From: a bacterium
GTDB lineage: Bacteria; Eremiobacterota; Eremiobacteria; Baltobacterales; Baltobacteraceae
DNA: 5,682 nt
Direction of reading: 5' to 3'
NCBI GenBank assembly: GCA_021781095.1
Contig: JAJXXM010000228.1
Location: 1 to 5,682 of the forward strand
Positions 1-5,682 of the stretch are shown piece by piece. How positions within the stretch are numbered: the first letter of the stretch is position 1; every line of letters begins with the position of its first letter. The notes under the pieces were generated by a model that saw nothing but the letters and a program-made list of their open reading frames with translations, did no database searches and had not been told where the DNA came from. Position numbers and translations under genes: made by a program.

Positions 1-222
1 CTCTCGCTCGGCGCTCGGCGCATCAACGGAATCGATCTACCGACATCGTATTTCGCGCCGACCTTCACTCCGGTCTTCGCCGATAACCTCAGTGCGGCAT
101 TCCACTACCTTCACGGCCATAACGAGTTCTATCTCGTTTACGGCGATCCCAACGCACTCACCACCACGCCGGCGGTGTTTTTCAAGTGGATCTTCTACGC
201 CGGGGCTGAAAAGGGAACCTGA
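1..222 (+). CDS. C-terminal end of a CBM9/DUF5916-type outer-membrane barrel protein (5' part outside window)
   Basis: Frame 1 is open from the first base to a TGA at 220-222 and encodes the last 73 residues of a larger protein. It is recognised by comparison with the next gene. It aligns without gaps to residues 632-704 of that protein with 3 substitutions, all within the first 16 residues. The final 57 residues, from the YFAPTFTP segment to the terminal AEKGT, are identical. By my manual count the DNA differs at about 22 of 222 positions, and the differences in the last 57 codons are all synonymous. The fragment would be the last strands of the beta-barrel, rich in alternating aromatic residues (FHYLHG, FYLVYG, FFKWIFY). 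Only 9 bases separate it from the next start, so the two are probably co-transcribed. Everything upstream, including its start and signal peptide, lies outside the window. Confidence 0.85.
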   Translation, partial: LSLGARRINGIDLPTSYFAPTFTPVFADNLSAAFHYLHGHNEFYLVYGDPNALTTTPAVFFKWIFYAGAEKGT

Positions 223-231
223 GATTCCGAT

Positions 232-2346
232 ATGAAAAGCCCGCGCATGCGACGCTTTACAATGGCCGGCGCGCTTTTTGTTGCCGGCGCCCTTTGCTCG
301 CCGCTCATCGTTGCTGCCGCAACGTTACCGCACGTACGGGTCCCGATACTGGCTAAGGAACCGGCGATGCACGGCCGGATCGACGCGAGCTGGGCCGGGG
401 CTGCCCGAATCGTCTTGGGATACGATTTCACCAACCGCCGTCGCGTCTCGCACCCCACCGTCGTGTACGTCGCACAGGATCCGCAAGGACTCGATGTTGC
501 GTTTCGCGTCCGCGAGCACTCCCGCGTCGTAGCCTCGACGGTGAGTAACGGCCCGGCGATCTTCGGCGACGATAGTATCCAGGTCTCACTCGAACCACAG
601 GGCGTGCAGGGATTCGCCTATCAGTTTTCAGCGAACCCGCGTGGAGCGCACTACCAAACTTCCTCCGAAAACAGCTCGTATACGCCGCAATGGCTCTCGC
701 GGGGAAGAATTACCAAAAGCGGCTATACGGTAACGATGCACGTCCCGTTTCATATCATTCGCTCGGGTGGATCGCACGCGTGGAAGGCACAATTCGCACG
801 CTTCGATCTCAAAGCGAACAGCCTTCAAGTCTGGAGCTACGACGCCGAAGCAACATCCCCGACCCTCGCTCTCTATTCGGGCACGCTTACCGGCGTTGCG
901 ATCGGGGCCGGGAAAAAAGCCAAGTCGACGCGCCCGAAAGCACGATTCCAGCCCTATCTTCTGGGTGTTGGGCGCTCCGGCACCGCGGGCGGCTCGACCT
1001 CGCAGGTTGGGCTCGATATGGCGGTGCCGATTACGCCGACGGCTTCATTCGTGGGGTCGTTCCATCCCGACTATTCCAATGTCGAGATCGACCAGCAGTC
1101 GATCTCGCCGACGGCCTTTCCGCGCATGTATCAAGAGGTCCGTCCCTTTTTTACGCAAGTCGCAAATGCCTTTGGAAACTTTGCCTGCAACGTATCGTGT
1201 CCGTCGGTACTCTATACGCCCGCAATTCCGACCTTTCGCCAAGGCTACGGAGTAGAGGGAACCCAGGGACCATTTTCGTTCTCCGGGTTCGACGCCGTTG
1301 GGGCGAACCGAACCGATATTGCGGAGGCACTGGACTTTACGGTGCAAAATGCGCGCGAAAGCTACGGAATAAACGCAAATAGCGTAACCGCCGCAACGCC
1401 GACGTTCGTCGATTCGACGGCGTTGCTCAGTGGCGGTTTTATCGATAATAAAAACCATGTAGGTGTGTTCGCAAACTATGCGCGCGAGAATGGAACATTT
1501 GTTACCAATCCATCGCAAGCGCGCTACGGTGAACTTGGAACGTTTTACCAAACCGCCAATACTTTTGCCGGCGTAGCGCGTCAATTCATCGGCGCGCAAT
1601 TTTCGCCCGTCGATGCCTACCTACAGCAAAACAATACTGCAGGGTACGATGTGTTTGCGCGCCACGTCTTTCATATGTCGCCGAAATCAAAACTGCTCGA
1701 TATTCAGGCCTCCGCCGTCGGTACGCGTTTTTGGAATGATGCTTCACAAATCGCACAAGCGCAAAACGTGGTTCAGTTGAACGTTGATTTTAGAAGCCTG
1801 TGGACGATCGACGCCTCCGATGGTTCGATGTTCGTGAGATCGTCGGACGGAGAGTTGTTGCCGTTTAACGTCGGTAACGGTGGCCTGCTCGGATACAAGT
1901 TAAATTCAAATTTTCCGCTTGGAATAGCTTTTGGAAATGGTTCTTACTATCATGGGCATGCGTTGAATTGGCAGTTCTTCGATACGATGCCGATCCGGCG
2001 TCGGCTGAGCTTCTCGGTGAGTCTGAACGAAAACATCTACGCGTCGCACATGGCGGCCGAACCATCCTTCCGGCAATGGCTGAATTCGGCGAACATCAAT
2101 TGGCAATTTTCACGCGCGGCTTCGTTTTCGCTCGGCGCTCGGCGCATCAATGGAATCAGCTTGCCGAATTCTTATTTCGCGCCGACCTTTACTCCGGTCT
2201 TCGCCGATAACCTCAGTGCGGCATTCCACTACCTCCACGGCCATAACGAGTTCTATCTCGTCTACGGCGATCCCAACGCGCTCACCACCACGCCGGCAGT
2301 CTTCTTCAAGTGGATTTTCTACGCCGGGGCTGAAAAGGGAACGTAG
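232..2346 (+). CDS. Exported CBM9-like / DUF5916-family outer-membrane beta-barrel protein (704 aa)
   Basis: Residues 1-30 form a signal peptide: a basic n-region (K2, R5, R7, R8), a hydrophobic core, and a likely signal peptidase I site after VAAA. C22 is not in a lipobox, so it is not a lipoprotein. Residues about 45-205 look like a carbohydrate-binding family 9 / DOMON-type beta-sandwich (GRIDASW at 48-54, DDSIQVSLEP at 113-122, VTMHVPF at 167-173). Residues about 238-704 fit DUF5916. The diagnostic family stretch, usually NPDFSQVEAD followed by ERRPFF, appears as HPDYSNVEIDQQ (278-289) and QEVRPFF (301-307). The usual LFYSRRIG segment is replaced by VLYTPAIPTF (326-335). The total length is near the family norm. 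C319 and C323 are the only cysteines in the mature chain. The ATG at 232 is chosen because it gives a full signal peptide and sits 9 bases after the upstream stop. Its ribosome site is weak (GAG at 221-223). Role inferred: outer-membrane channel or binding protein; substrate unknown. Confidence 0.85.
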   Translation: MKSPRMRRFTMAGALFVAGALCSPLIVAAATLPHVRVPILAKEPAMHGRIDASWAGAARIVLGYDFTNRRRVSHPTVVYVAQDPQGLDVAFRVREHSRVVASTVSNGPAIFGDDSIQVSLEPQGVQGFAYQFSANPRGAHYQTSSENSSYTPQWLSRGRITKSGYTVTMHVPFHIIRSGGSHAWKAQFARFDLKANSLQVWSYDAEATSPTLALYSGTLTGVAIGAGKKAKSTRPKARFQPYLLGVGRSGTAGGSTSQVGLDMAVPITPTASFVGSFHPDYSNVEIDQQSISPTAFPRMYQEVRPFFTQVANAFGNFACNVSCPSVLYTPAIPTFRQGYGVEGTQGPFSFSGFDAVGANRTDIAEALDFTVQNARESYGINANSVTAATPTFVDSTALLSGGFIDNKNHVGVFANYARENGTFVTNPSQARYGELGTFYQTANTFAGVARQFIGAQFSPVDAYLQQNNTAGYDVFARHVFHMSPKSKLLDIQASAVGTRFWNDASQIAQAQNVVQLNVDFRSLWTIDASDGSMFVRSSDGELLPFNVGNGGLLGYKLNSNFPLGIAFGNGSYYHGHALNWQFFDTMPIRRRLSFSVSLNENIYASHMAAEPSFRQWLNSANINWQFSRAASFSLGARRINGISLPNSYFAPTFTPVFADNLSAAFHYLHGHNEFYLVYGDPNALTTTPAVFFKWIFYAGAEKGT

Positions 2347-2347
2347 C

Positions 2348-2359
2348 GGTCGAAAGACC
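2348..2359 (+). promoter_or_regulatory. Small GAAA-tetraloop hairpin at the P450 ribosome binding region
   Basis: The bases read GGTC, GAAA, GACC: a perfect 4-bp stem closed by a GNRA-type loop. It lies within the 18-base spacer between the barrel stop (2344-2346) and the P450 ATG (2365). The only purine-rich candidate for a Shine-Dalgarno site, GAAAGA (2352-2357), lies in the loop and 3' arm. The stem is short and could be chance. Confidence 0.25.
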
Positions 2360-2364
2360 CGAAC

Positions 2365-3702
2365 ATGGTTGCGAAGATACCGGGGCCGAGCCGAAGTGAA
2401 ACGTTCACCCGGCTCGGCATGCAGCCGTTCCTTCGGTTGCCGACGTTTTTAGCCGAGATTGCCGAACGGTACGGCCCGATCGCGACGTTTCAAATTCCGT
2501 TTCGGCGCTTTCTCTTTCTCAACGATCCGCAACAGATCAAAGACGTGCTCGTGACGCAGCAGCATGCGTTTGTGAAATCCGAGGGAGGGCGCGCCCTGCG
2601 TCGCCTGCTTGGAAACGGACTGCTGACGAGCGAGGAGCCGGAGCACCGGCAGATGCGTCGGATCGTGCAGCCGGCATTCCATCGCGAACGCATCGCCGCA
2701 TACGCTCGGGCGATGCTCGCGCATGCGACGCGCTGGTGCGAGGAACAAACCGCGGAGGAGCGGGTCGAGATGCACCCCGCAATGAGCGAGTTGACGCTCC
2801 GTATCGCAAGCGAGACGCTCTTCGGCGTCGATGCGGGCGAGCGCGCGAGTGAGGTGCGCGCCGCACTTCGGGCGACGATGGAGAGCTATCCCTCCGGGAT
2901 CGGCCCGCTCGGGCAGCTTCGTTCGCGGCTAGGATTTCTGCCCGCAACGCGACGCTTCAACGAAGCGCGTTCGCGACTCGATGCGATCGTCTATGGGCTC
3001 ATCGCGCAACGGCGAGCGAGCGTCGAACAGGGCGGCGACGCGCTCTCGCTCCTGATCGCGGCCGAGGACGCGGAGGATGGCTATCGCCCAAGCGATCGTC
3101 AGGTCCGCGATGAAACGCTGACGCTCTTTCTCGCCGGGCACGAAACCACCGCCAACGCTCTCATCTGGACGTGGTATCTTCTCGCGCGGAACCCCGAGGT
3201 GGAGCGGCGCTTGCACGAAGAAGTCGATAGCGCCGATTTTTCACGCGATCCGATCGAGCTCGCGGCGAGCCTCGACTTCACGCGGCGCGTCTTTCGCGAA
3301 TCGATGCGCCTCTATCCGCCGGCGTGGATCTTCGGGCGCGAGGCGCGGGAACGCGTAACGCTCGTCGGCGGCTACGATGTGGACCCGGGGACGACCGTCC
3401 TGATATCGCCGCTCGTGCTGCACCGTCGCCCCGATCTTTTCCCGCAGCCGGAGCGCTTCGATCCCGACCGATGGGTCCGTGCCGAAGTGCCGCCGTTTGC
3501 CTACGTACCCTTTGGCGGCGGTGCGCGTCGATGCATCGGCGAGGAATTTGCGTGGACCGAAGGCGTGCTCGTGCTCGCGAGACTCGCACGCGCATTTCGA
3601 TTCGTGTTGTGCGAGGAGGGCGTGCTGGAGACGGTCCCGCTCGTGACGTTACGCCCGAAAGGCCCCGCCGCGATGTGGGTCATGAGCCGGTCCTCGACGT
3701 AG
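2365..3702 (+). CDS. Cytochrome P450 monooxygenase (445 aa, soluble)
   Basis: The protein is a full-length P450 with all hallmark motifs in order. A proline-rich start (PGPS, 6-9) is followed by a C-helix region with HRQMRR and PAF (94-105). The I-helix oxygen-activation motif is AGHETT (257-262), with E260 and T261 as the acid-alcohol pair. The K-helix ExxR is E312 to R315. The PERF-like motif is [10 protein letters not shown] (361-370). The haem loop is [10 protein letters not shown] (383-392), with C390 the predicted thiolate ligand. There is no N-terminal membrane anchor, so it should be cytoplasmic and would need external electron donors. No ferredoxin or reductase lies in the window. 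The I-helix and haem loop resemble the fatty-acid-hydroxylase-like CYP102/CYP4 type more than small actinobacterial P450s, but the substrate cannot be assigned. The gene begins 18 bases after the barrel stop on the same strand, suggesting co-expression. The ATG at 2365 suits the normal P450 N-terminus. Confidence 0.95.
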   Translation: MVAKIPGPSRSETFTRLGMQPFLRLPTFLAEIAERYGPIATFQIPFRRFLFLNDPQQIKDVLVTQQHAFVKSEGGRALRRLLGNGLLTSEEPEHRQMRRIVQPAFHRERIAAYARAMLAHATRWCEEQTAEERVEMHPAMSELTLRIASETLFGVDAGERASEVRAALRATMESYPSGIGPLGQLRSRLGFLPATRRFNEARSRLDAIVYGLIAQRRASVEQGGDALSLLIAAEDAEDGYRPSDRQVRDETLTLFLAGHETTANALIWTWYLLARNPEVERRLHEEVDSADFSRDPIELAASLDFTRRVFRESMRLYPPAWIFGREARERVTLVGGYDVDPGTTVLISPLVLHRRPDLFPQPERFDPDRWVRAEVPPFAYVPFGGGARRCIGEEFAWTEGVLVLARLARAFRFVLCEEGVLETVPLVTLRPKGPAAMWVMSRSST

Positions 3703-3704
3703 CC

Positions 3705-3851
3705 CTATTCGTAAAAATCCACCGCCGACGCCCCGTAGGATTCGAGCTCGAGCGCTGCATCGGGATGAGCGGCAATGTACGAAACGATCCGCTCCCCTTC
3801 AGCCCGAATAGCGTCTCGGCGAGCATTGCCGGCGTCATTGTCGTTTCCCAT
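3705..3851 (-). CDS. Possible small acidic protein (48 aa), unknown
   Basis: On the minus strand an ATG at 3851-3849 opens a frame of 48 codons ending in TAG at 3707-3705. The product starts MGNDNDAGNARRDAIRAEGE and continues with IVSYIAAHPDAALELESYG before ending in ASAVDFYE. It is acidic, has no cysteine, and residues about 11-38 could form amphipathic helices. In-frame TGA at 3869-3867 and the absence of another start between make this the only start. No Shine-Dalgarno site is visible. Codon choice is ordinary for the window, and the frame almost exactly fills the space between the P450 stop (3702) and the upstream palindrome. It lies downstream of the secreted-protein gene on the same strand. 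I do not recognise a family. It could be a real small gene or a chance frame in intergenic DNA. Confidence 0.4.
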   Translation of the reverse strand: MGNDNDAGNARRDAIRAEGERIVSYIAAHPDAALELESYGASAVDFYE

Positions 3852-3855
3852 GATG

Positions 3856-3881
3856 CTGCAATCGTATCATACCGATTGCAG
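3856..3881. repeat. 26-base near-perfect inverted repeat between two minus-strand genes
   Basis: The left arm CTGCAATCGTAT and right arm ATACCGATTGCAG are reverse complements apart from one extra base in the right arm, around a single central C. As RNA it would fold into a strong hairpin; as DNA it is a palindrome suitable for a dimeric regulator. It sits in the 40-base gap between the secreted-protein stop (3892) and the small ORF start (3851). No T-run follows on either strand, so it is not a classical intrinsic terminator. Confidence 0.6.
3866..3871 (-). promoter_or_regulatory. Candidate -10 element inside the palindrome
   Basis: Read on the minus strand the bases are TATGAT, one mismatch from TATAAT. 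Transcription starting about 7 bases downstream would leave a leader of under 10 bases before the ATG at 3851, which would fit the missing Shine-Dalgarno site. No convincing -35 hexamer is visible 16-18 bases upstream, so this is weak. Confidence 0.2.
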
Positions 3882-3891
3882 GCCGGCATAC

Positions 3892-4572
3892 TTAGTTGGT
3901 TGAGAAAAACGCCGAGTAGGGCAGGTCGTGCTTGAAACAGTGCCACGGCGTAATTCCCGGGTGATGAAAGCGTTGCTCGATCGCCGCGAGCGAGGCGCGG
4001 CGCATTCTCCGATCGGTCGGTCGGTCGTACCACCATCGCCCGTTGAACGTCTTATAGGCCCATCCTACCGGGAGAACGGTTCCATCGTCCTCGGTAGCGA
4101 CGTACGCAACGATATTTACCACGGAACTTGCAACGGTGTTTCGAGGCATTCCAATGTTCGAGGTCCCCAGCCATTCCGGAGCGTTCAGGCACGAGTCTCC
4201 CGAACGCGGTGTTGCATTGTGGAGCGGCGGCATCTCTGCCGCGAGACGAAACGCGATTGCCGACGGCACGGAAACCGGAATGTTCGATCGTCGCGGGTCG
4301 TAGCCGGCGGTAAATGCGTGTGGCACGAAGTGCCACTGCGTGCCGGTACGTTTAAATAATGCAATGCCGTCGATTCGAGGCGTCACCCAACGGATCCACG
4401 CATAGCGCGAGACCCGAAGCACGTGAGCGATTCGCGCGTTCGCATAGGGATGGCCCCAGCGCTGCGTGCGAACGTACTGCTCGAATGAAGCCTTCAGGTG
4501 CGGCGGGATCGGAGCCGAGCTTGCTCCGATCACCGCCAGAAGAAGCGCTGCAAGCGCCGGAAATTTACGCAA
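3892..4572 (-). CDS. Predicted secreted protein of unknown function (226 aa)
   Basis: The N-terminus is a clear signal peptide: R2 and K3, then a hydrophobic run (ALAALLLAVIGA, 6-17) and a likely signal peptidase I site after ASSA at residue 20. The mature chain is about 206 residues with no second membrane segment. It is rich in Trp, Arg and His and has only two cysteines, C128 and C212, which could form a disulfide. Noticeable stretches are IDGIALFKRTGTQWHFVP (68-84, beta-rich) and GWAYKTFNGRWWYDRP (170-185). I do not recognise a family or catalytic motif. The start is a TTG at 4572-4570, the only usable start after the in-frame TGA near 4621, and it gives an intact signal peptide. It overlaps the end of the kamA frame by 8 bases (TTGCGTAA), so translation is probably coupled. 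It acts in the periplasm or outside the cell by prediction. Confidence 0.75.
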   Translation of the reverse strand: MRKFPALAALLLAVIGASSAPIPPHLKASFEQYVRTQRWGHPYANARIAHVLRVSRYAWIRWVTPRIDGIALFKRTGTQWHFVPHAFTAGYDPRRSNIPVSVPSAIAFRLAAEMPPLHNATPRSGDSCLNAPEWLGTSNIGMPRNTVASSVVNIVAYVATEDDGTVLPVGWAYKTFNGRWWYDRPTDRRMRRASLAAIEQRFHHPGITPWHCFKHDLPYSAFFSTN

Positions 4573-5682
4573 GAACGAGCTGCTCGCTTGCGGCGCCGGC
4601 CTTCCGGAGCGCTTCGGCGATCATCTGCTCCTGGAGCTCCGGTACGATCCATCGCGCTTGCGCGTCGGGCGAGAGTTTGTCGATCGGATCGAAGTAGAGA
4701 AACGCCTTGCCCGGCTTGACGCTCGGAGCAGCATAGACGGCGATCCCGTTCTCGCGATCGTAATACTCGTAGGAATGGACGTCGCGTTTCCCGCCGCCGC
4801 CCGGCGCGTCGCAAACGAAGGTCGGCGTATTGAAGCCGGCGGTGCTGCCGCGTACGAACTTCTCGGTCTCGGTCGCCGTCTGAATAGTCGTGCGAAGCTC
4901 TTCGACGCCCTTTACCATATCGTGCATGTAGACGTAATACGGATGCACGTTGACGTGCCCGAGCCGCTTGACGAGCATCGCCATGCGTTCGGGGGTGTCG
5001 TTGACGCCGCGGATCAGCACCGACTGGTTGCGGGTAAAGATCCCGCGTTCGAAGAGCATGCCCATCGCCTTTTGCGTGATCCACGTAATTTCTTCGGGTG
5101 CGTTGAAGTGCGTGTGCAAGACGACGTCTTTGCCGAGCTTGCGGCCGCGTTCGACGATGGCGGTGATCGCATCGAGCCACTCGGTATGCGTGATGATCTT
5201 CATCGGCATGATCGCCGGGCCTTTGGTGGCGAAGCGCATGCGGCGCACGTGCGGAATATCGAGCAGTGCGTTGCCGATGAGTTCGATGTTCTTCGGCGGC
5301 AATTGATAGGTGTCGCCGCCGGAAATCACGATATCCTCGAGCTCCGGGCGCTCGCTGATATATTGAAACGCTTGCTGCCACTGCGCGGGCGTCTTGGCGA
5401 GCGAGACTTTATCCACTTCCTCGGTATCGGGGCCGATCGCGTAGCTGCGCGTACAGAAGCGGCAATAGACCGGGCAGACGTTGAGCGGCAGGAAGAGCGC
5501 CTTATCGGTGTAGCGGTGCACGAGCCCCGGTACCGGAGAATCGTCCTGTTCGTGCAGCGAATCGAGCGTCAGGCGCGGGTGGTCGGGAAGCAACGAGCTC
5601 GCCATCGGAATGAATTGCCGACGGATCGGATCGTTGTGCGGGTCGTTCCAATCGATGAGCGAGAGCGCGTAGGGCGAGACGC
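4565..5682 (-). CDS. kamA: KamA-family lysine 2,3-aminomutase, radical SAM and PLP dependent (N-terminus outside window)
   Basis: This enzyme family interconverts L-lysine and L-beta-lysine in the cytoplasm using a 4Fe-4S cluster, S-adenosylmethionine and PLP. The frame stays open to the window edge. The 25 residues before the Met at 5605 (PYALSLIDWND, DPIRRQFIP) match the family, so that Met is internal; 371 residues are visible and the true start lies beyond 5682. Counting from the Met at 5605, the cluster motif CxxxCxxC is C44, C48, C51. R53 matches the clostridial carboxylate-binding Arg134. D229 and D266 match Asp293 and Asp330, which bind the lysine side-chain amine. K273 in PGGGGK matches the PLP lysine 337. 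The aspartate pair favours lysine over glutamate. The zinc-binding cysteines of the clostridial enzyme are absent. No beta-lysine acetyltransferase (ablB) is in view. A role in EF-P modification is the main alternative. The gene overlaps the downstream secreted-protein gene by 8 bases. Confidence 0.93.
   Translation of the reverse strand, partial: VSPYALSLIDWNDPHNDPIRRQFIPMASSLLPDHPRLTLDSLHEQDDSPVPGLVHRYTDKALFLPLNVCPVYCRFCTRSYAIGPDTEEVDKVSLAKTPAQWQQAFQYISERPELEDIVISGGDTYQLPPKNIELIGNALLDIPHVRRMRFATKGPAIMPMKIITHTEWLDAITAIVERGRKLGKDVVLHTHFNAPEEITWITQKAMGMLFERGIFTRNQSVLIRGVNDTPERMAMLVKRLGHVNVHPYYVYMHDMVKGVEELRTTIQTATETEKFVRGSTAGFNTPTFVCDAPGGGGKRDVHSYEYYDRENGIAVYAAPSVKPGKAFLYFDPIDKLSPDAQARWIVPELQEQMIAEALRKAGAASEQLVLA

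Noticed and set aside
295..300. Lipoprotein cleavage site at C22 of the barrel protein
   Set aside because: The preceding residues GAL do not match the lipobox pattern, and a good signal peptidase I site follows at residues 28-30.
690..1382. 230-residue plus-strand open frame inside the barrel gene
   Set aside because: It is a +1 or +2 shadow of the well-supported 704-residue frame with Arg-rich composition and no motif.
1045..1599. 184-residue minus-strand open frame inside the barrel gene
   Set aside because: It lies antisense to DUF5916-type coding sequence, has an Arg/Cys-rich composition and shows no domain or signal; a shadow frame.
3856..3881. Intrinsic terminator for the P450 or secreted-protein gene
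   Set aside because: The hairpin is strong but neither strand has a T-run after it, and on the minus strand a start codon follows within 5 bases.
3324..3935. 203-residue plus-strand frame crossing the P450 3' end and the intergenic region
   Set aside because: Most of it overlaps the P450 K-helix and haem-loop coding sequence in another frame, and its composition is Arg-rich shadow-like.
3680..4036. 118-residue minus-strand frame spanning the intergenic region
   Set aside because: It overlaps the secreted-protein frame and the 48-residue candidate in a different frame, with no signal peptide or motif; the other two frames are more protein-like.
4530..5381. 283-residue minus-strand open frame within the kamA region
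   Set aside because: It is an alternative frame of the kamA coding sequence on the same strand, very Arg-rich and low-complexity, with no recognisable motif. The kamA frame carries all catalytic residues.
5603..5605. ATG as the true start of the KamA protein
   Set aside because: The 25 codons upstream are open and encode conserved family sequence (PYALSLIDWND, DPIRRQFIP), so the Met is internal and the gene is cut by the window edge.

Overview
The window is compact, gene-dense bacterial DNA, moderately GC-rich by eye. At least one gene encodes a predicted outer-membrane beta-barrel, so the host is probably a diderm bacterium. No rRNA or other phylogenetic marker is present. The mix of CBM9/DUF5916 barrel proteins, a cytochrome P450 and a KamA-type radical SAM enzyme would suit an environmental lineage such as Eremiobacterota/Vulcanimicrobiota or Acidobacteriota, but this is only an impression.

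Left half, + strand (1-3702): the window opens inside the 3' end of one barrel gene (1-222). Nine bases later comes a complete paralogue (232-2346), a 704-residue exported protein with an N-terminal CBM9-like domain and a DUF5916-type barrel. The visible end of the first copy is about 90% identical in DNA to the end of the second, and the last 57 residues are identical in protein. This is therefore a tandem family whose left part is outside the window. A soluble cytochrome P450 (2365-3702) starts 18 bases after the second copy. The spacing suggests one transcript, barrel-barrel-P450.

Right half, - strand (3705-5682): reading right to left, a KamA-family lysine 2,3-aminomutase (4565 to beyond 5682, N-terminus cut off by the window edge) overlaps by 8 bases a 226-residue predicted secreted protein of unknown function (3892-4572, TTG start). 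A 40-base gap holding a 26-base near-perfect inverted repeat follows. After it comes a possible 48-residue acidic protein (3705-3851), too short for routine calling, whose stop lies 2 bases from the P450 stop on the opposite strand.

How the genes might cooperate: an outer-membrane barrel plus an oxidising P450 could form an uptake or export and modification route for a hydrophobic compound, but no substrate can be read from sequence. The KamA enzyme makes beta-lysine. Its link to the secreted protein rests only on operon layout. I find no CRISPR array, tRNA, rRNA, insertion sequence or recognised mobile-element gene. The least explained parts are the tandem barrel-P450 unit, the unknown secreted protein, and the small ORF with its upstream palindrome.
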